The position numbers and the translations under genes are program-made. This document shows, piece after piece, positions 35,003 to 47,699 of a stretch of DNA of 64,000 bases. Positions within the stretch are counted from its first letter, which is position 1, and every line of letters starts with the position of its first letter. This DNA comes from Echinometra lucunter (taxonomy: Eukaryota; Echinodermata; Echinoidea; Camarodonta; Echinometridae): positions 17,332,743-17,396,742 of the forward strand of contig CM057158.1 of assembly GCA_029962745.1 (NCBI GenBank). Reading direction: 5' to 3'. The notes below the pieces were generated by a model. The model worked only from the letters and a program-made list of their open reading frames with translations, did not search any database and had not been told where the DNA came from.

Positions 35003-38000
35003 GTTCATTCCTGTTCCTATCAAACCAAGACCAGATGACATTGATTCTGAATATGGTAAGACTTGGAATTTTTTACTTGTATTAACTACTGAAATAAAAG
35101 AAAATTAGGGAATATAACATGATTTTTAATTTCCATCAACATATTTTATGTGCCTTATTCCACTGCTTTAAGATTGTGCAAGGAAAGCATTTTTTTTTTC
35201 CAAAGTATATTTTTCCTCTTTGATGTTGTGTGCCCCCTCAAAGATTAATGCTTGTGCATCCTTGATATTCAATATTGCTTGTATATTCTATTTCTTAGCA
35301 TTATATTAGTATCATTGTGCAGTACATTGTCCTGCAGTTCATCTGAAATCACTGTAAATTTTCTTAATGTTGTTTAATGTTTCTCCTGAAAAGCCTTAAT
35401 CATTTAATTTTGATTTTGATTTTTTCTTTCTATTTTTGTCAGGTTTACATGATTATACCTGTGTCATGGAGTTGAGAAACCAGAGGACTTCAGTTTGGAG
35501 TCAGCAGTTTTTGAGAGTGCATGCAAACAAACAAGAGAAAGGATACAAGTACCGAACACACTACAACTATATCCAAGTATTACCTGAAACTTGCTCAGTA
35601 CCACATATTTTGTTGAACTCTGACAGCACAGAATAGGCTTTCATGCCCAGCTAAAACTGTGTGATGCTTTTGAGATCTAATTTTGAAAGAAATTCGCAGT
35701 AACACGAGATATGACAATTTGAATATGCATGTAAAATCTTCCTTAATGAAGTACCCAAGAGTCAAATGATTCGTAAAACTGTAATAGCAGGATATAATGG
35801 GTCTTCTTGTCAGGGTGAAGTCCCGGTCCCTGTTGCATAAAACCTACCATTGATGGTAAAGTTACCATGAATGGTAACTTCCATGGAAACCTTGAATTTA
35901 ATTGGCTGTTGAGCAATGTTACCGTGGTAGTTACCATTGATGGCAGAGTCACCATTAATGGTAAGTTTTATGCAGCAGAGCCCTACCGGCTGTATATGTT
36001 GTCCCTTGTTTGACAATTTTATGACTATGCAAGTGTATTAGCAGACTGCATGTTTTGAAGTCTAATTTGAGTAAAGTATGGCACCTTGAATTTTGAGTGC
36101 CATTGTGCCAGTCACATAATTTCAGCTGTTTAATTTACCTCTTACAGTGATAATGATGTTTGATATAGATATTCCCTTCTTGCACTGTAGTTACCACATT
36201 GGCAGAGCTTGCAAAGAGCTTTGGAAATCAATACTTTTGTTTTAGCTCCTGCATCCATCACATTTTCACATTTTAAGGAATATTTCTATGATTTCCATCT
36301 ATTGTTAGTGTGGCAAAGGTGCATTATTGTCTGTTGAAGGAGGTTTAATAAAGTGGCAGGGATTTGAACCCTGTAACATGCAATCCACTGTCTAGTTACT
36401 AATCCACTAGACTTCAACACCTCTAAAGGCTTGTTCATATTATGGAGCAGCAAACCCTCGTGTTAACCCCTCAAAAGAATTTTTTGTTTTGTTTTTTGTT
36501 TTTTTTGTGTGTAAATGAATATGGGCAAAAAGCATCATTTTTTGCCTTCTGGCAGCAAAAAGTATAGACTAATCAATTTTTAGAAAGTTAGTGCAAAATA
36601 CGATGTCATGAATTTATCTCCCCAACTTTTGGCAAAACTCTCTTTATTTGAGCATGAACTACTATTGTCACATTAATGCACATGTCATTATCATAAGTGG
36701 TGCAGTGAAAAAAAAGGAGTTTTTTGCAGGGGTTGCCATCTGGATACCTGAATGAGCATTAAAGGCATTGGCTAACTTTGTGAGCACCCGATTTGAAAAA
36801 TTCTCAAACTAAGATGAAACATGTGTACGAGTACTTGTATTTGTACTCAAAAACCCTGAAACCAACCATAATTTGGAATGAAAAACTGTTAGTAAGACGC
36901 AAACCACAATTTTATTACTTTTGGTCTCAGAGACACTAAATAAGAGAACTGTTTTGCTTGAGTGAAAAAAAAAATGTTATCTGTCTCCCTCCGCATGATA
37001 CGCCAATACACACGGTACTGTCCGGTCCGCCATGCGCACTCCTTACGTCTAGTCTGTGCAACCGACCCTCATATATTTTTCAAACATTGCTTCATACTTA
37101 CAATATTTAAAAATACTCTCTGTGGATATTATACTTTGAAACTTTCAGACTGGTATTTTTACATTGTAACCCTTATGTTTATCCCATTTTCAAGTAGCAA
37201 AATGAGATTTTTGAAATTATAACAATGTTGCTGTGTTTCTTATACTCTTTCTCTGTGGTAGTTGAAGGCTTTGTAAGACTGAGCCCAGTGAGAGGGGATG
37301 TGCTGACTGATCACTCCTATACAACCAAGAAGATACAGTTTCCATGGAAGACTGATGTATTCAAAGGAATCATTCAGGTATGTCTATGTTTCGACTCTGA
37401 TATTGTAAGAGAGAGTCCAAGATGGCTGCCCCCTGGACTATCACCCTGCCCCAAGAATACAACTACCCCCACCCCCTCCCCCATGTAGTATATGTCTGAT
37501 GAGAAGAGCAGATGGGTGAATATGATTTGTTGTAATTTTTAGGGAGGTAATTCTTCAGGGATGATAGTCTAGGGTATAATAGTCTTAATGCTTGTAAAAG
37601 GAATGATGTGAATAATCATCCTACACTGCTGTGATAATCAGCCTTCCATGAAAAACATTCCAGTAATCTCCCATTGCTTTTAATTCATATATTAGGATTA
37701 AAGAAAATTTCCCCAAACTGGTGGCAGAATTTCTTTTGAATATTTTTTTTTTTATGTTTATGTAGAAATGAATATTTATGATAAATCTATCGTTATATAT
37801 ACTTATATGCTCAGCTTGTACATATGCATGGTAGCAAAAAGCAGAAAATAAACTTAATAAATTAATAAACCCTCAGCAGAGGGGCAGTCTGAGCCAGAGC
37901 TAGCGAACAGTAAACATCATCGTCTTGCTTCTTCCTTTTTGTTGGGGAAAAGAGCCCATGCACGCTGATACAGAATTGAGCCCCACAATATTATTTCATC

Positions 38001-40684
38001 CACTGAGATGTGACAATCAAAAAATGTACAATGAATATTGTGATTTGAAAGAAGCTGTACCATTTTCTTTGATTTGATAGGATTTTGCAGTACTAGATTG
38101 TACCATCTTTGATGAGTTTCAACAACCCATGTGGTGTATAAGGTGAGGAAATTCATCTCTTTGTAGATATTTTTCTATTGTGTTTGATTGAACCATTGTA
38201 AAGATTCTGCCCAAAAAGTTTGGATTATTTTTGCTCTTAAAAAATTGAGTTTGAGATGTTACTTGTCCAAAATTCATGAATGTTAATGATCTAAGTACAG
38301 GAAGAAAAAGCTACTGATGCCTCAGTTAAAATGTGCCTTTTTTTTTCCAGGGGAGGGGGGGGACAGTTTCCAAACTGTTACTTAACATGAACTTCTAGGT
38401 CAGGTCATTGATGCAAATCAGAAATATAAATGGAATTTGATTATGACCTGTGCACTTCTCTTATTATTCAAAAGACAGCATTTCGTCACCTTTTTTTCTC
38501 TCATTTGATGTATGTTCCGTAAATCATTTCTGATTTCAGTAAAGTGTACATTACATTTGGTTGTTTCTTTCTGTTTCTGCTTGTAGTTCTCCAGTGGTCA
38601 TATCACCAGATGTAAATGCACCAGGTAAGATGTTGAATTTATTCAAAATACAGTAAAGCATATGTTTCTGACCTGTTTAGAAGGGAATTGCTACCTTATT
38701 GATGTTTTTGTTTGGGGAAAATACAGTACTGTATTATCAAAATTTTGAAATTACCAAGCTCGATCAATGCAGGGATGTTGTTGTTGTTGTTGTTCGTTCC
38801 GTTTTTTGGCGTTCAATTCGTATACCGAATATTGACGCCATCTACGTGCGAGTTTCTTTTGTTGTTGTTGTTGTTGTTTTTGGTTTTTTGATGTATTTCA
38901 TGAGGGGTCCACAGGTCTGACGTTGGTGACGGTCCTCCCACTTGTATATTTTTTGGTTTGCATCGTCTGGACAGTCCGGCTCTGTACATCGAGCAGACTT
39001 CTCAGTCTCGGAGAGACCTAGTCCACTCCGATGCGTGAGAGGGGTCGATCCCGCCAGGTGCAGGGATGCCAACCATTGCAGTATTTTGAGGGATGAAAAG
39101 GTTATTTTGGGTGGATGAAACAATATTTTCACTTTTTCTTCAGTAGATATGTATAGTGATAAAATTTTGAGAATACAATATTTTCCACGAAACCTGCAGT
39201 TATTTTTGTAAAAATAGGTATAAAATGCTTTTTAAAAAAGTCTCTGGTAATGTTATATCAAAAGAATACTACAGATTTAGGATGGCGACAAGTTATGTTG
39301 TACGATGTTAGGGATCCCTCAAATTGATTGGCCAGACAAGTCTACACGAGTACATAAAGTATTTCATCTTTCCCCCTTTACCCTTACCACCCCCCCCCCC
39401 CCCTTGCCAATAGAACAATCACCTGTACTAAATACTATTCTTATACGACAGTCAAACCAACACATCAATGCCAGGCTAGCAACCAAACAAAACAACATTA
39501 TCCAGAGTGGGGAATAAAAAAATCAGTCAGTTTTATATTCAATGTGGAGTCGATTTGGGGATGCGAACTTTGGGACATGTATGTTTCATAGGAGCACCAT
39601 GTTCCACTGTGTATGAATTAATCTTCAAAATTAATATGTCTTTATATTCATAGTTACAATGGAGTATGAGGGAGAGCCATACATCATCAATTATTCAGCC
39701 CACAAAGGAAACGTGGAGATACGCATGTTCTGGGTAGGTTGGTCGTTGATGAATAATCTTCTCAAAGGTCAAATGAGGTCAAATGTAACCAATTCTATTT
39801 TGTTTATTCCATTTTAACTTTGGATTTTCCTAACTTAAAATTAAGGGCACATTTCGCTTGGAAGCAAGATTACATAGTTCTTCAGTTATGTGCTATCAGA
39901 GACTTTGGGGATGTTTGTCCTTTCATAACAATCAAATTTTCCTCTAGTCTCATTTAAAATGTTTGGAAATAACTTTACTCTATCTTCCTTAGGTAAACAT
40001 TCATGATTTTCTTTTGAATTTCCTGAAATTTTACAGCTTATTAAAAGGTCTCAGCCAAATTACATTTCAAATGCTTTCATGTCATTGTTGAGCAATAAAT
40101 AGTAGATAAAAAAATACACAGAAAGTTAGCCTGTACATAGAAGTCTAGTAACAAGTCAATTGTTTGCATATTCATGCTCTCTTAGGGTTGTGTCACGAAA
40201 AAACAAACACCTCTTCCCACAGTCCTCTGGAACTGAAAAATACTTGCATTTAAAAAAAATACCCAACCGTTTTCAGAGAAAATGAAAATGAAGAGTAATA
40301 TCATCATTTCTGATGTAATCTGAAATTTGTATGAATTTTGGTGCCAAAATAAGGGAGAAACGCGAGGGTGTATTTTCGAGGATTCATTGATCCTCTCTCA
40401 GCGAGGCGTTCAGTAGCCGTTACAATTTCAAAACCTTTATGAGTTTACGAGGATTTAATTGGGGTCCTACACTGTGGCTGTGTATGTCTCAAAAATTAAT
40501 TCACTAAGATTTGATGATTGACATGTATGCACATGATCACTTTCACAATTCCTACAAGATTAATGCACAGTAATGTCTTTATATTTTTCTCCAGATCCCT
40601 GAACGTGAGCGGCACATTGTAGTCTCTGTCAATGTTGATATAGCTGTGAAGACAATCAATGATTGGTTTGGAACTCACTACTAG
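29977..40684 (+). CDS. FBXO15: F-box only protein 15-like (13 exons visible, 5' end missing)
   Basis: Exons read in order: 29977-30081, 30670-30798, 31724-31816, 32660-32869, 33723-33852, 34175-34257, 35000-35055, 35443-about 35576, 37262-37377, 38081-38142, 38587-38624, 39654-39733 and 40595-40684. About 440 codons are visible. The first exon holds an F-box (LPTEVLLHVFSFLPPSDLL), which would bind SKP1 in an SCF ubiquitin ligase. The rest matches the FBXO15 pattern as I know it: WKTD followed by an LLDE/IFDE-like block, an SPV segment, and a C-terminus of the form KINHWFGTEY, here KTINDWFGTHY. All junction phases agree except between the exons at 35443 and 37262. The initiator exon must lie in the N gap or upstream. 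Introns hold a SINE, MITEs and a minisatellite. Confidence 0.85.
30860..31215 (-). repeat. tRNA-derived SINE-like repeat (FBXO15 intron)
   Basis: On the reverse strand TGGTCTAGGGGTAAC resembles a tRNA A box and GGTTCGAGTCTC a B box, with wider spacing than in a true tRNA. Limits are approximate. It lies between FBXO15 exons 2 and 3. Confidence 0.35.
31993..32330 (+). repeat. TTAA-AGG repeat with TGACGTCA palindrome, copy 1
   Basis: It starts TTAAAGGGGGTACCC and shares about 340 bases with the copy at 41374. A 41-base near-perfect hairpin (32168-32208) contains GACGTCA on both sides of AAA. The right end is not matched by an inverted terminus, so only the shared part is given. Confidence 0.6.
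32994..33160 (-). mobile_element. Truncated divergent piggyBac-like MITE
   Basis: It starts TTAACACAATCGTCACAGAG. The order of blocks (AACTTTTGATGCAGAGCCC, GATTGGCAATG, TTGGCAACC) follows the 9736 and 42377 copies with a large internal deletion. The right terminus is missing. Confidence 0.5.
33350..33665 (+). repeat. SINE-like repeat (FBXO15 intron)
   Basis: The segment has the tRNA-like start TGGTGTAGCAGATATG and the common invertebrate SINE block GGCAAGACATTTACCAACATTGCC. It ends near TTGTAAAGCGCATTAAAAG, as many deuterostome SINE tails do. Confidence 0.35.
34330..34815. repeat. Degenerate ~30-base minisatellite with TTAGGGTTAGG core
   Basis: About fifteen units of the type GGTGTTGGGTTGGGATTAGG, with GTTAGGTAT spacers, fill most of the intron after FBXO15 exon 6. 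The unit contains TTAGGG, but the array is not a telomere repeat. Confidence 0.8.
35830..35978. mobile_element. Short MITE with CTGTTGCATAAAAC ends
   Basis: CTGTTGCATAAAACCTACCA at the left and the reverse complement of TTTTATGCAGCAG at the right are inverted repeats. Four copies of an ACCATTGATGGTA-like palindrome lie inside. Confidence 0.7.
36759..37229 (+). mobile_element. Kolobok-like TTAA-AGG MITE, 3' end lost
   Basis: It begins TTAAAGGCATTGGCTAAC and follows the full copy at 58111-58605 to ACAATGTT. The right terminus is missing. FBXO15 exon 9 starts 33 bases later, at 37262. Confidence 0.68.
40595..40684 (+). CDS. FBXO15: FBXO15 terminal exon
   Basis: The exon encodes 29 residues ending TINDWFGTHY and a TAG stop, the most conserved end of FBXO15-type proteins. 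The acceptor follows a good pyrimidine tract (TATTTTTCTCCAG). An AATAAA at 41031-41036 is a possible polyadenylation signal and lies inside a hAT-like MITE that starts at 40816. Confidence 0.85.
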   Translation: MPERERHIVVSVNVDIAVKTINDWFGTHY

Positions 40685-40815
40685 TGCTCTACCATAGTAC
40701 TAGAAGTGCTTCAAAAGTCAAGTGTTCGAACTTACTGCATCTTCTCACAGTACTAGAAATGCTCAGAGGTCTACTGATGTTGAATAGGTTTGGAACTCAC
40801 AGCAGACACCTTATC

Positions 40816-41251
40816 CAGAGCTGCCAAGTAGTAGGGTTTTATCCTATTTAGTAGGATTTTTTTGAGAGAATATGACAATAGGATTTTTCCCATGAAAATA
40901 GGATTTTTGAAAGTTCTGACATTGATTCTTTATTACCTTTATTTTATCTTATTTTCATGTTATCAACATTTAAGTTTACCCCAATGCTCGGTGTACTCTA
41001 CCTGTGTATTTTGTACTGTAGATCATTTTCAATAAAAGAAGTACAATGTAGAAGAGTTAGGATCAAAATAATTAAGTAAGTCATACATATTATTAATATT
41101 TTATTTTCTTTAGGATATCATAGAGAGTGAAAGAGGAATCACACTGTTGTATTTTTAAAATTTTCATGCAAAAATAGGATTTTTGGCATGAAAATAGGAT
41201 AAAAAGAAGTACAGAATAGGATTTTTTTTCCAGTTTGGGTTAGCAGCTCTG
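40816..41251. mobile_element. hAT-like MITE after FBXO15 stop
   Basis: CAGAGCTGCCAAG at the left and TTAGCAGCTCTG at the right are inverted, with CTTATC directly repeated on both flanks (40810-40815, 41252-41257). AATAGGATTTTT motifs recur near both ends. It probably lies in the FBXO15 3' untranslated region. Confidence 0.68.
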
Positions 41252-41373
41252 CTTATCACAATCATGGAATTGCTAAAAGAAATGCATGATGCTGGGGCTG
41301 GTTGAAAAATTTTCCTCTTTGAGAACTGGAAGTGCGTTGATGTTTGTAGATATTGGGATTGTCTGCAGCTTCA

Positions 41374-41712
41374 TTAAAGGAGGTACCCAATGCTGAAACA
41401 ATGTTAGTTCATTTAAAAGAGCATGATTTTATGAGCAGAAAAAGATCTGCCTAAAGTTTTTTAAAAGTTGTGTTGCCAAGGAAACCCCCAAGTGTGGTAA
41501 GATGTCAGGATATTTTTGACCCCTCAGCTGTGACCCAGTTTCAACTGGGTACCCACTTTGATGTCAAAATGACGTCAAAGTGGGTACCTTGTCACGCAAT
41601 TCTAGCAAAATGCGCACAACGTATAATACATATTGTACTGTCTAGCGCGTAGCACAACTGCAATGCGCGAAGCTGGGTACCCACTTTTACGTCATACCTC
41701 ATACTCAAATTG
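41374..41712 (+). repeat. TTAA-AGG repeat with TGACGTCA palindrome, copy 2
   Basis: It matches 31993-32330 closely, including the 41-base hairpin (41548-41588; one arm has GATGTCA instead of GACGTCA) and a third GGGTACCCACTTTTACGTCA. Sequence diverges after about 41712. Confidence 0.6.
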
Positions 41713-41875
41713 AAAATGAAATTATGTTTTTGAGCAATTTTTGGTCCAAAATCACTGCGTGCCTGGAACTGGAACGATGCAAATTTGGCCAAAAAAATCT
41801 GTGAGATTCAAACGCAAAGAGTTACTAAATGTCGCAGCTAGAGTTTTTGTGTTATTGCTATATATCGTACGAAAT

Positions 41876-41920
41876 CCCCCCCCCCCCCCCCACCCCCCCC
41901 CCCCCCCCCCCCCCCCCCCC
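41876..41920. repeat. Poly-C tract
   Basis: About 44 bases are C with a single A. Confidence 0.95.
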
Positions 41921-42376
41921 GCTCTGTTAGGGTTAAAACCTAAAAACTTGATGTCATGTTGTTGTCTATTTATAATGAATACCTTCAACAGAACAAAACT
42001 CTATGCAAGTTGTTATTGGTTGTTTGTTTTTTTCTTCTCAATGCTAGTAATGAATTTCAAGAAGAATTTATCCAAAGTAGCTGTCAATAGACCTGGGCCG
42101 GTATTCAATGCAATACTTAAGCCAAAAAAAAAAGTTCCCCTCAACAACTGAGAAACTTACCAGATGTCTTGCCTAACATAGCAACAACTGATAACAAACT
42201 GGATTCTGTTGATTCAGATGCCATTATGCATAATAGGTGAACTGAATAGTTGGTAACGAAGGGTTCTGGAGCGAAATATGTGTACATTTGAATACATTAG
42301 TAAACAGTTCTAATATGTGTACAAATATTGACAAATACTTGGACAGATGGCAGGTGAAGCATGTACTGACATTCCA

Positions 42377-42861
42377 TTAACCCATTCGTGACCGAGGTCC
42401 ACATTTTGTGGTTTGGCCTAATATCTTTTGATGCAAAGCCCTAAATATCATACCAAATACATGAGCAGAAAGAGCAAAACATTCTACACAAACTGTGCCC
42501 ATTTTGGTTGCGTCAATATTCGTTGTTTGATGCTGAAAATTTTTTAAACATTCTACACAAACTGTGCCCAGTTTGGTTGCGTCAATATTCGTTGTTTGAT
42601 GCTGAAAATTTTTTAAAGGAAAATAAGTATTAAAATCCTTAAATTGGCAATGAGATAGAAGGTTTAAAATCACCGTTTTCCCCTGCAAATTGGCAACTTT
42701 TTGACTTCTCATCATAATTTCTGTCAATTTATATTCATTTCAGATACATGACGTTTTATAAGGAAAATGTAGCAATAAAATAAGAATGTTGGTGTCGCCA
42801 ATTTGAAGAATAAAAGCTGATCAAATTAGGCTTTAAATAATTCCTGTCAGGAATGGGTTAA
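42377..42861 (-). mobile_element. piggyBac-like MITE, copy C, with internal duplication
   Basis: TTAA-CCCATTCGTGAC and its mirror bound the copy. It is about 67 bases longer than the others because the block from AACATTCTACACAAACTGTG to the TTTTTTAAA run is repeated in tandem. Confidence 0.8.
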
Positions 42862-43657
42862 GTGTAACTTTGTGAGATGCTGTATTTCTAATATATTCAG
42901 CTCCACAGTATCTTTAGCATTACTCCGTCCTCAATTACTGTCAAAAAGAAAACATGAAGTGCAATAATTATATTGATATATGAGATTTATATATATTTCA
43001 CAAGAACATTTTAAATGTAAAACAGATGAAATTTAACATACATATCTTTGTTTCACATATTAGTCTCGAATATGAGATTCAGCAATATAAATGCAATGTA
43101 TCAGAGGTATTTGATTATCAGTCTGTTAAAGTGATAATATTTGAATTTCTGGCGAGTCTAAATAGATGCATATGATGTTTTGAAGAGAAACTGTGATTGA
43201 ACTAAGCGTTTGTTACTCTTTGATATTAAATATTTTATCTGATTCAGCATTTCAAAGTCTACAACATAAGTCTGATATTTTGTTGTGTGCTTCTTTGCAT
43301 CACAATTTATTTCCTTGAATATCATATCCCATAATCCCAACTTCATTAAATTTCAACATAAACATTCCAATGTTCAATTCATATTTGCACGACTAGACTA
43401 CAAATTCATTTCAGCTCAGTACACTAAACCTTGAGTTTTGAAAGATTTTTCAAAACTCAAGATTCTTTAGTTCTCAAAAAATATTAATGCCTCATAAACC
43501 TTCAGTGACTTCAAATAATGGGAGCTATGCTCCATAAAAACTATTCCAATGACAGACATAAATTTGCTATTGCATAAATCCAGAAGACACAACACTCATT
43601 TTTCATACCTAACTAGTATAACATATTTCAGTTTTAAATGGGCAATACATTTAAAGC

Positions 43658-43836
43658 TACAGGAAACTCGGTATAACAAGGAACAAGGTTTTAGGACCAT
43701 CAAAATTACCTTGTTATAGCAAGAATCTCATTATAACGGTTAAAAAACAAAATATAAAGAGCTGGGACCGGAATATTACCTTGTTATATCAGGAATATTG
43801 TTATATCAGATCTCTTTATACCGAGTTTCCACTGTA
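43658..43836. mobile_element. Tc1/mariner-like MITE
   Basis: TACAGGAAACTCGGTATAA at the left and TTATACCGAGTTTCCACTGT at the right are inverted repeats with TA ends. The interior repeats CTTGTTATA. The element is 179 bases. Confidence 0.72.
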
Positions 43837-43839
43837 CTT

Positions 43840-46150
43840 AAAAAAACTACTTCAATGACAAGTAGAAATTTGCTATTGCATAGATCCAGAAGACACTAAA
43901 CTCATTTTTCATACATAGTATTTTAGTAAAAATGGATTTCAGTTTTAAACACAGGCAGTACATCAAATGTTAAGTAATGACCTATTTTCTTAATCCTCTT
44001 CATCAAAAAAAAAAAAAATGGCGGTGATCAGGAAGATACAAGTTGTCCTTACCGTACATAAAAAAATAAATCCAAATAAAGATACCCATACATGATCGAC
44101 ATTCAGTTACTTCTATCTCTCTGTCACTGTTCCCTGATTATGTTTAATCTTGCCATCAGGCTTACATTACTCGTATTGTTTTCAGTATGACTGGCAGGTA
44201 ATATTCCATCTGAATTGAGCATACAGTTCTGAAAAATCCTTCAAAATGTAAGAACACCTTGAGTTTGATTACCCATAATGATATATGTTACATGTATGTT
44301 ATGATACAATCCCTGCTATAATGCCCCAAATTTACAGCCTTATTTATTTCTCCATGAAATATGCCCCATATGGCCATGATAATATACTTCAAAGAGAGAT
44401 ACTACAGAATGCTTTCATATACATGTATAATGATGATATATAATATTTGTGAGGTAGGCCTACCAGTTTGTGCAAAAGATGAAATTACAATTAAAATGGA
44501 CTAAAGTGCAACTGGAGAGAATACAATGTATGACATGAAATGGAGAAGCAGTTAATCGTATGCCAAATCAAACCAATACTTTTAAAGATTATTTTTAGAA
44601 AATTCAAATGAACTTTTTTTTCCTGATCCCTCAAGGGAGAGTATTCCACATCAAAGGCCTCGCATGAGCAAAGCTTCTCTCCCCAACATTATTAAGATTG
44701 GGAATAACACATAATCTGCATTTTGAGACGTTAACAATCTGGATAGAATGTAAACTAATGCTTTGTCATTTTCGGATTTCAACCACAATACATCCCACGC
44801 TGTCTTTTGCATTTCAACTTTGACTAAATTACCATAGTATCTGTTTTGATACATTGCTTGAGTTTGCTACTCTTCCTATTTCAAATTCACTATAGACTCA
44901 CCACTAACAACAGTTATTCTTCCAGCGTATCATTAAAGTTCATATAAAATTCTAAAGTCTCTTGTATTCAAAATTATTTTAAAAGAGCACTTTTTCAATC
45001 TACAAGGGAATAATGAAGCACGAAAGTGCACAGTATAAACAACTATTGCAGGACATCACTTCACACTTCCCCCTATTCAGTGTACTTCAAGCCAAAATGT
45101 CAATATGCAGCGAATCAGCAGCATTGTTGTTGGGGTTTTTTTGTAAAAAATGGCACACTTTAAAACTATACCAATATAATAACTTCATATAAAGAAAAAA
45201 AATTGAAACATGACTCTACACTTGTAATGCAACCAAGATACCAACAGTACAGACAAAGACTTTAAAATGGAAGGAACAGATTAGGAACTTATATATCAGA
45301 AACATAAACTGCCCATTAATTTAGCAGACTTAATGAACCACATCAGGTTTTATAAAAGTTTAGCTTTGAAAAGTTGTTTTGAAAAGATTATGTACTATAC
45401 AGGGTGGTCCAGAAAAAAGCAACATGAGGGTTATGCTAGTTCAATGATATCAATGACATAATCATTACTTTTTGTTTTATTTGGTAGAAAATTATTTCTG
45501 AGTGAACTCTACAACTACTTTTGTAAGACAATATCATTTCCAGGATTTACTACTTTTGTAATGTAGTTTTGCTTGAAGCAGCAAGCAATTTGCTAATGGC
45601 AGCTTGTTATCGAGTACCATACACTTTTTTTTTAATGTCAGCTTTGTTGATAAATTCTTGACTGCTCTCACTTTGAAAAGACAATAATGAAACAGAGATT
45701 GCAGGAGTTTCTTGCTTCTTCAAGCATGCACAACAATGTTTACAAGCTCATTTACAAAATGACATACAAAAAGAGCCAAAGAATAAAAACACTTTTTCCA
45801 GTACCGATAATTAAAGATTATGGTGTCATTTTACTCAGAATTTACTTTTCCACCCAATAGATTAAAAACCAATGATACTGAGTCCATGATGATGTTGATG
45901 TTGCAGACCTCAGATGTTAAATTCTTTTTGGCCATCATGTTTAAGCCAGCTCCCTGATTGTGGATCAGCCTCCCCAAAGCAATAAAAGATTGTGAGACTG
46001 TAAAGTAATGAAGTGAAGTGCAAAGTCAACACATTTTGCAAATACATACCTTCTCCTGAATATGTACTTCATGTACTTAAGTTCACCTCATAATTGATTT
46101 CAAATTGCCTGCCTTGAGCACTCTTTGTAGTGGATATGTTGCGCAGTATA
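43840..46150. other. No gene seen
   Basis: AT-rich unique sequence without exon-like open frames or inverted repeats. It ends in a SINE-tail-like sequence next to the ATT array. Confidence 0.5.
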
Positions 46151-46155
46151 AATGT

Positions 46156-46158
46156 CTC

Positions 46159-46191
<33 letters not shown>

Positions 46192-46199
46192 CATTATTA

Positions 46200-46251
<52 letters not shown>

Positions 46252-46272
46252 CATTAATTATTATTATTATTA

Positions 46273-46309
<37 letters not shown>

Positions 46310-46330
46310 CATTAATTATTATTATTATTA

Positions 46331-46379
<49 letters not shown>

Positions 46380-46413
46380 CATTAATTATTATCATTAATT
46401 ATTATTATTATTA

Positions 46414-46459
<46 letters not shown>

Positions 46460-46547
46460 CATTAATTATTATTATTATTATCATTATTATTATTATTATT
46501 ATCATTATTATTATTATTATTATTATTATCATTAATTATTATCATTA

Positions 46548-46637
<90 letters not shown>
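46156..46637. repeat. (ATT)n microsatellite with CATTAATT interruptions
   Basis: About 480 bases of ATT units carry regular ATCATTAATT interruptions, which suggests a higher-order unit. It starts right after TTGCGCAGTATAAATGTC, a SINE-tail-like sequence. The long Ile, Asn or Tyr open frames across it are artefacts. Confidence 0.95.
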
Positions 46638-46638
<1 letters not shown>

Positions 46639-47699
46639 TTACAGATGAAAAGCACAGACATAAAATGAGTTGATATTTGTACAGTTATTAACCAGGCTAC
46701 TTATAATATAACTGAACCATTTTTACTAATGTCAGCACCTCAATAACAAATGTTAAGCAGCATCTATAAACCAGGAAAAAAAATCATTACCCTGAAGTTG
46801 ACAGCACATAGTGGAACATCTGGCACTTTATAAACCTGAGCCAATATATTTATGTATATAAAGCCGACATTGTGCGTGCCTACATCAAACGAGAATTTCA
46901 ATTTCAATGTCACAATTCAAGTCAAACATTAAAACACACTATAAAAGTCAAAATAGGTTCAATTCTGTGATGTCTCTTTCTATCAAGATTATCCTTACCT
47001 TCAGGTGAATTTCAAGCTTAAATTTGAGGGGTCTGCTCACTTGACCAAGGATCATGAGACCAAAAATGAAAAAGGTACGAGACCGCATGTACAAACCTAA
47101 CCAAATTTTCCTATGCATGCCTCCATGTAAATTTACGTCAATGCCCCCACCCCTCCCACTGGAAAATGTTCCATTGCCCATGCTACATGTGTGAATTTTC
47201 AAACATTCATTTTTTTCTTTTCTTTTTGGATGAAAATTTTTGTACACGAGCGACCCTAAAACTCAAACATTAGCAAGCATATAGCACCTCACTTTCTTCC
47301 TACATGTTATATCATCAAAATTTACATCGAAATCAACGGGAGGGATGCCATGGGGAAAGTCTCGGCCAAAATTTCAACCCCCACACAAAAGTAATACAGA
47401 GCACATCATAAAAAGGGGATTTTTTCTTCCAGAAATTATGTTAATAGTAGGTTTGAAGGAATGATGAGCAAAGAATATATAGCAAAGTGTATATTTTTTG
47501 CTATATATTCTATTTTTTGCTATATATTCTATATATTAAAAAAAAACATATATGCAGGTTTCTGCATGAAGGTTAAAATATTTAATAAAACTCTCATTTC
47601 AATATCAGCCCTTTTTACAATAACACATGTTTAAACTCTGGGAGATTAATAGCATCACTTAGAGCTGTGTATTGACTGTGATTTGCAATTTTGCTATCT

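Noticed and set aside
35577..35636. FBXO15 ending at the TAG in exon 8
   Set aside because: The frame could end there as an isoform, but clear FBXO15 homology continues in exons 9-13, so it was not taken as the main end.
46069..46385. Open frames of Ile, Asn, Leu or Tyr runs
   Set aside because: They are translations of the ATT microsatellite in different frames.
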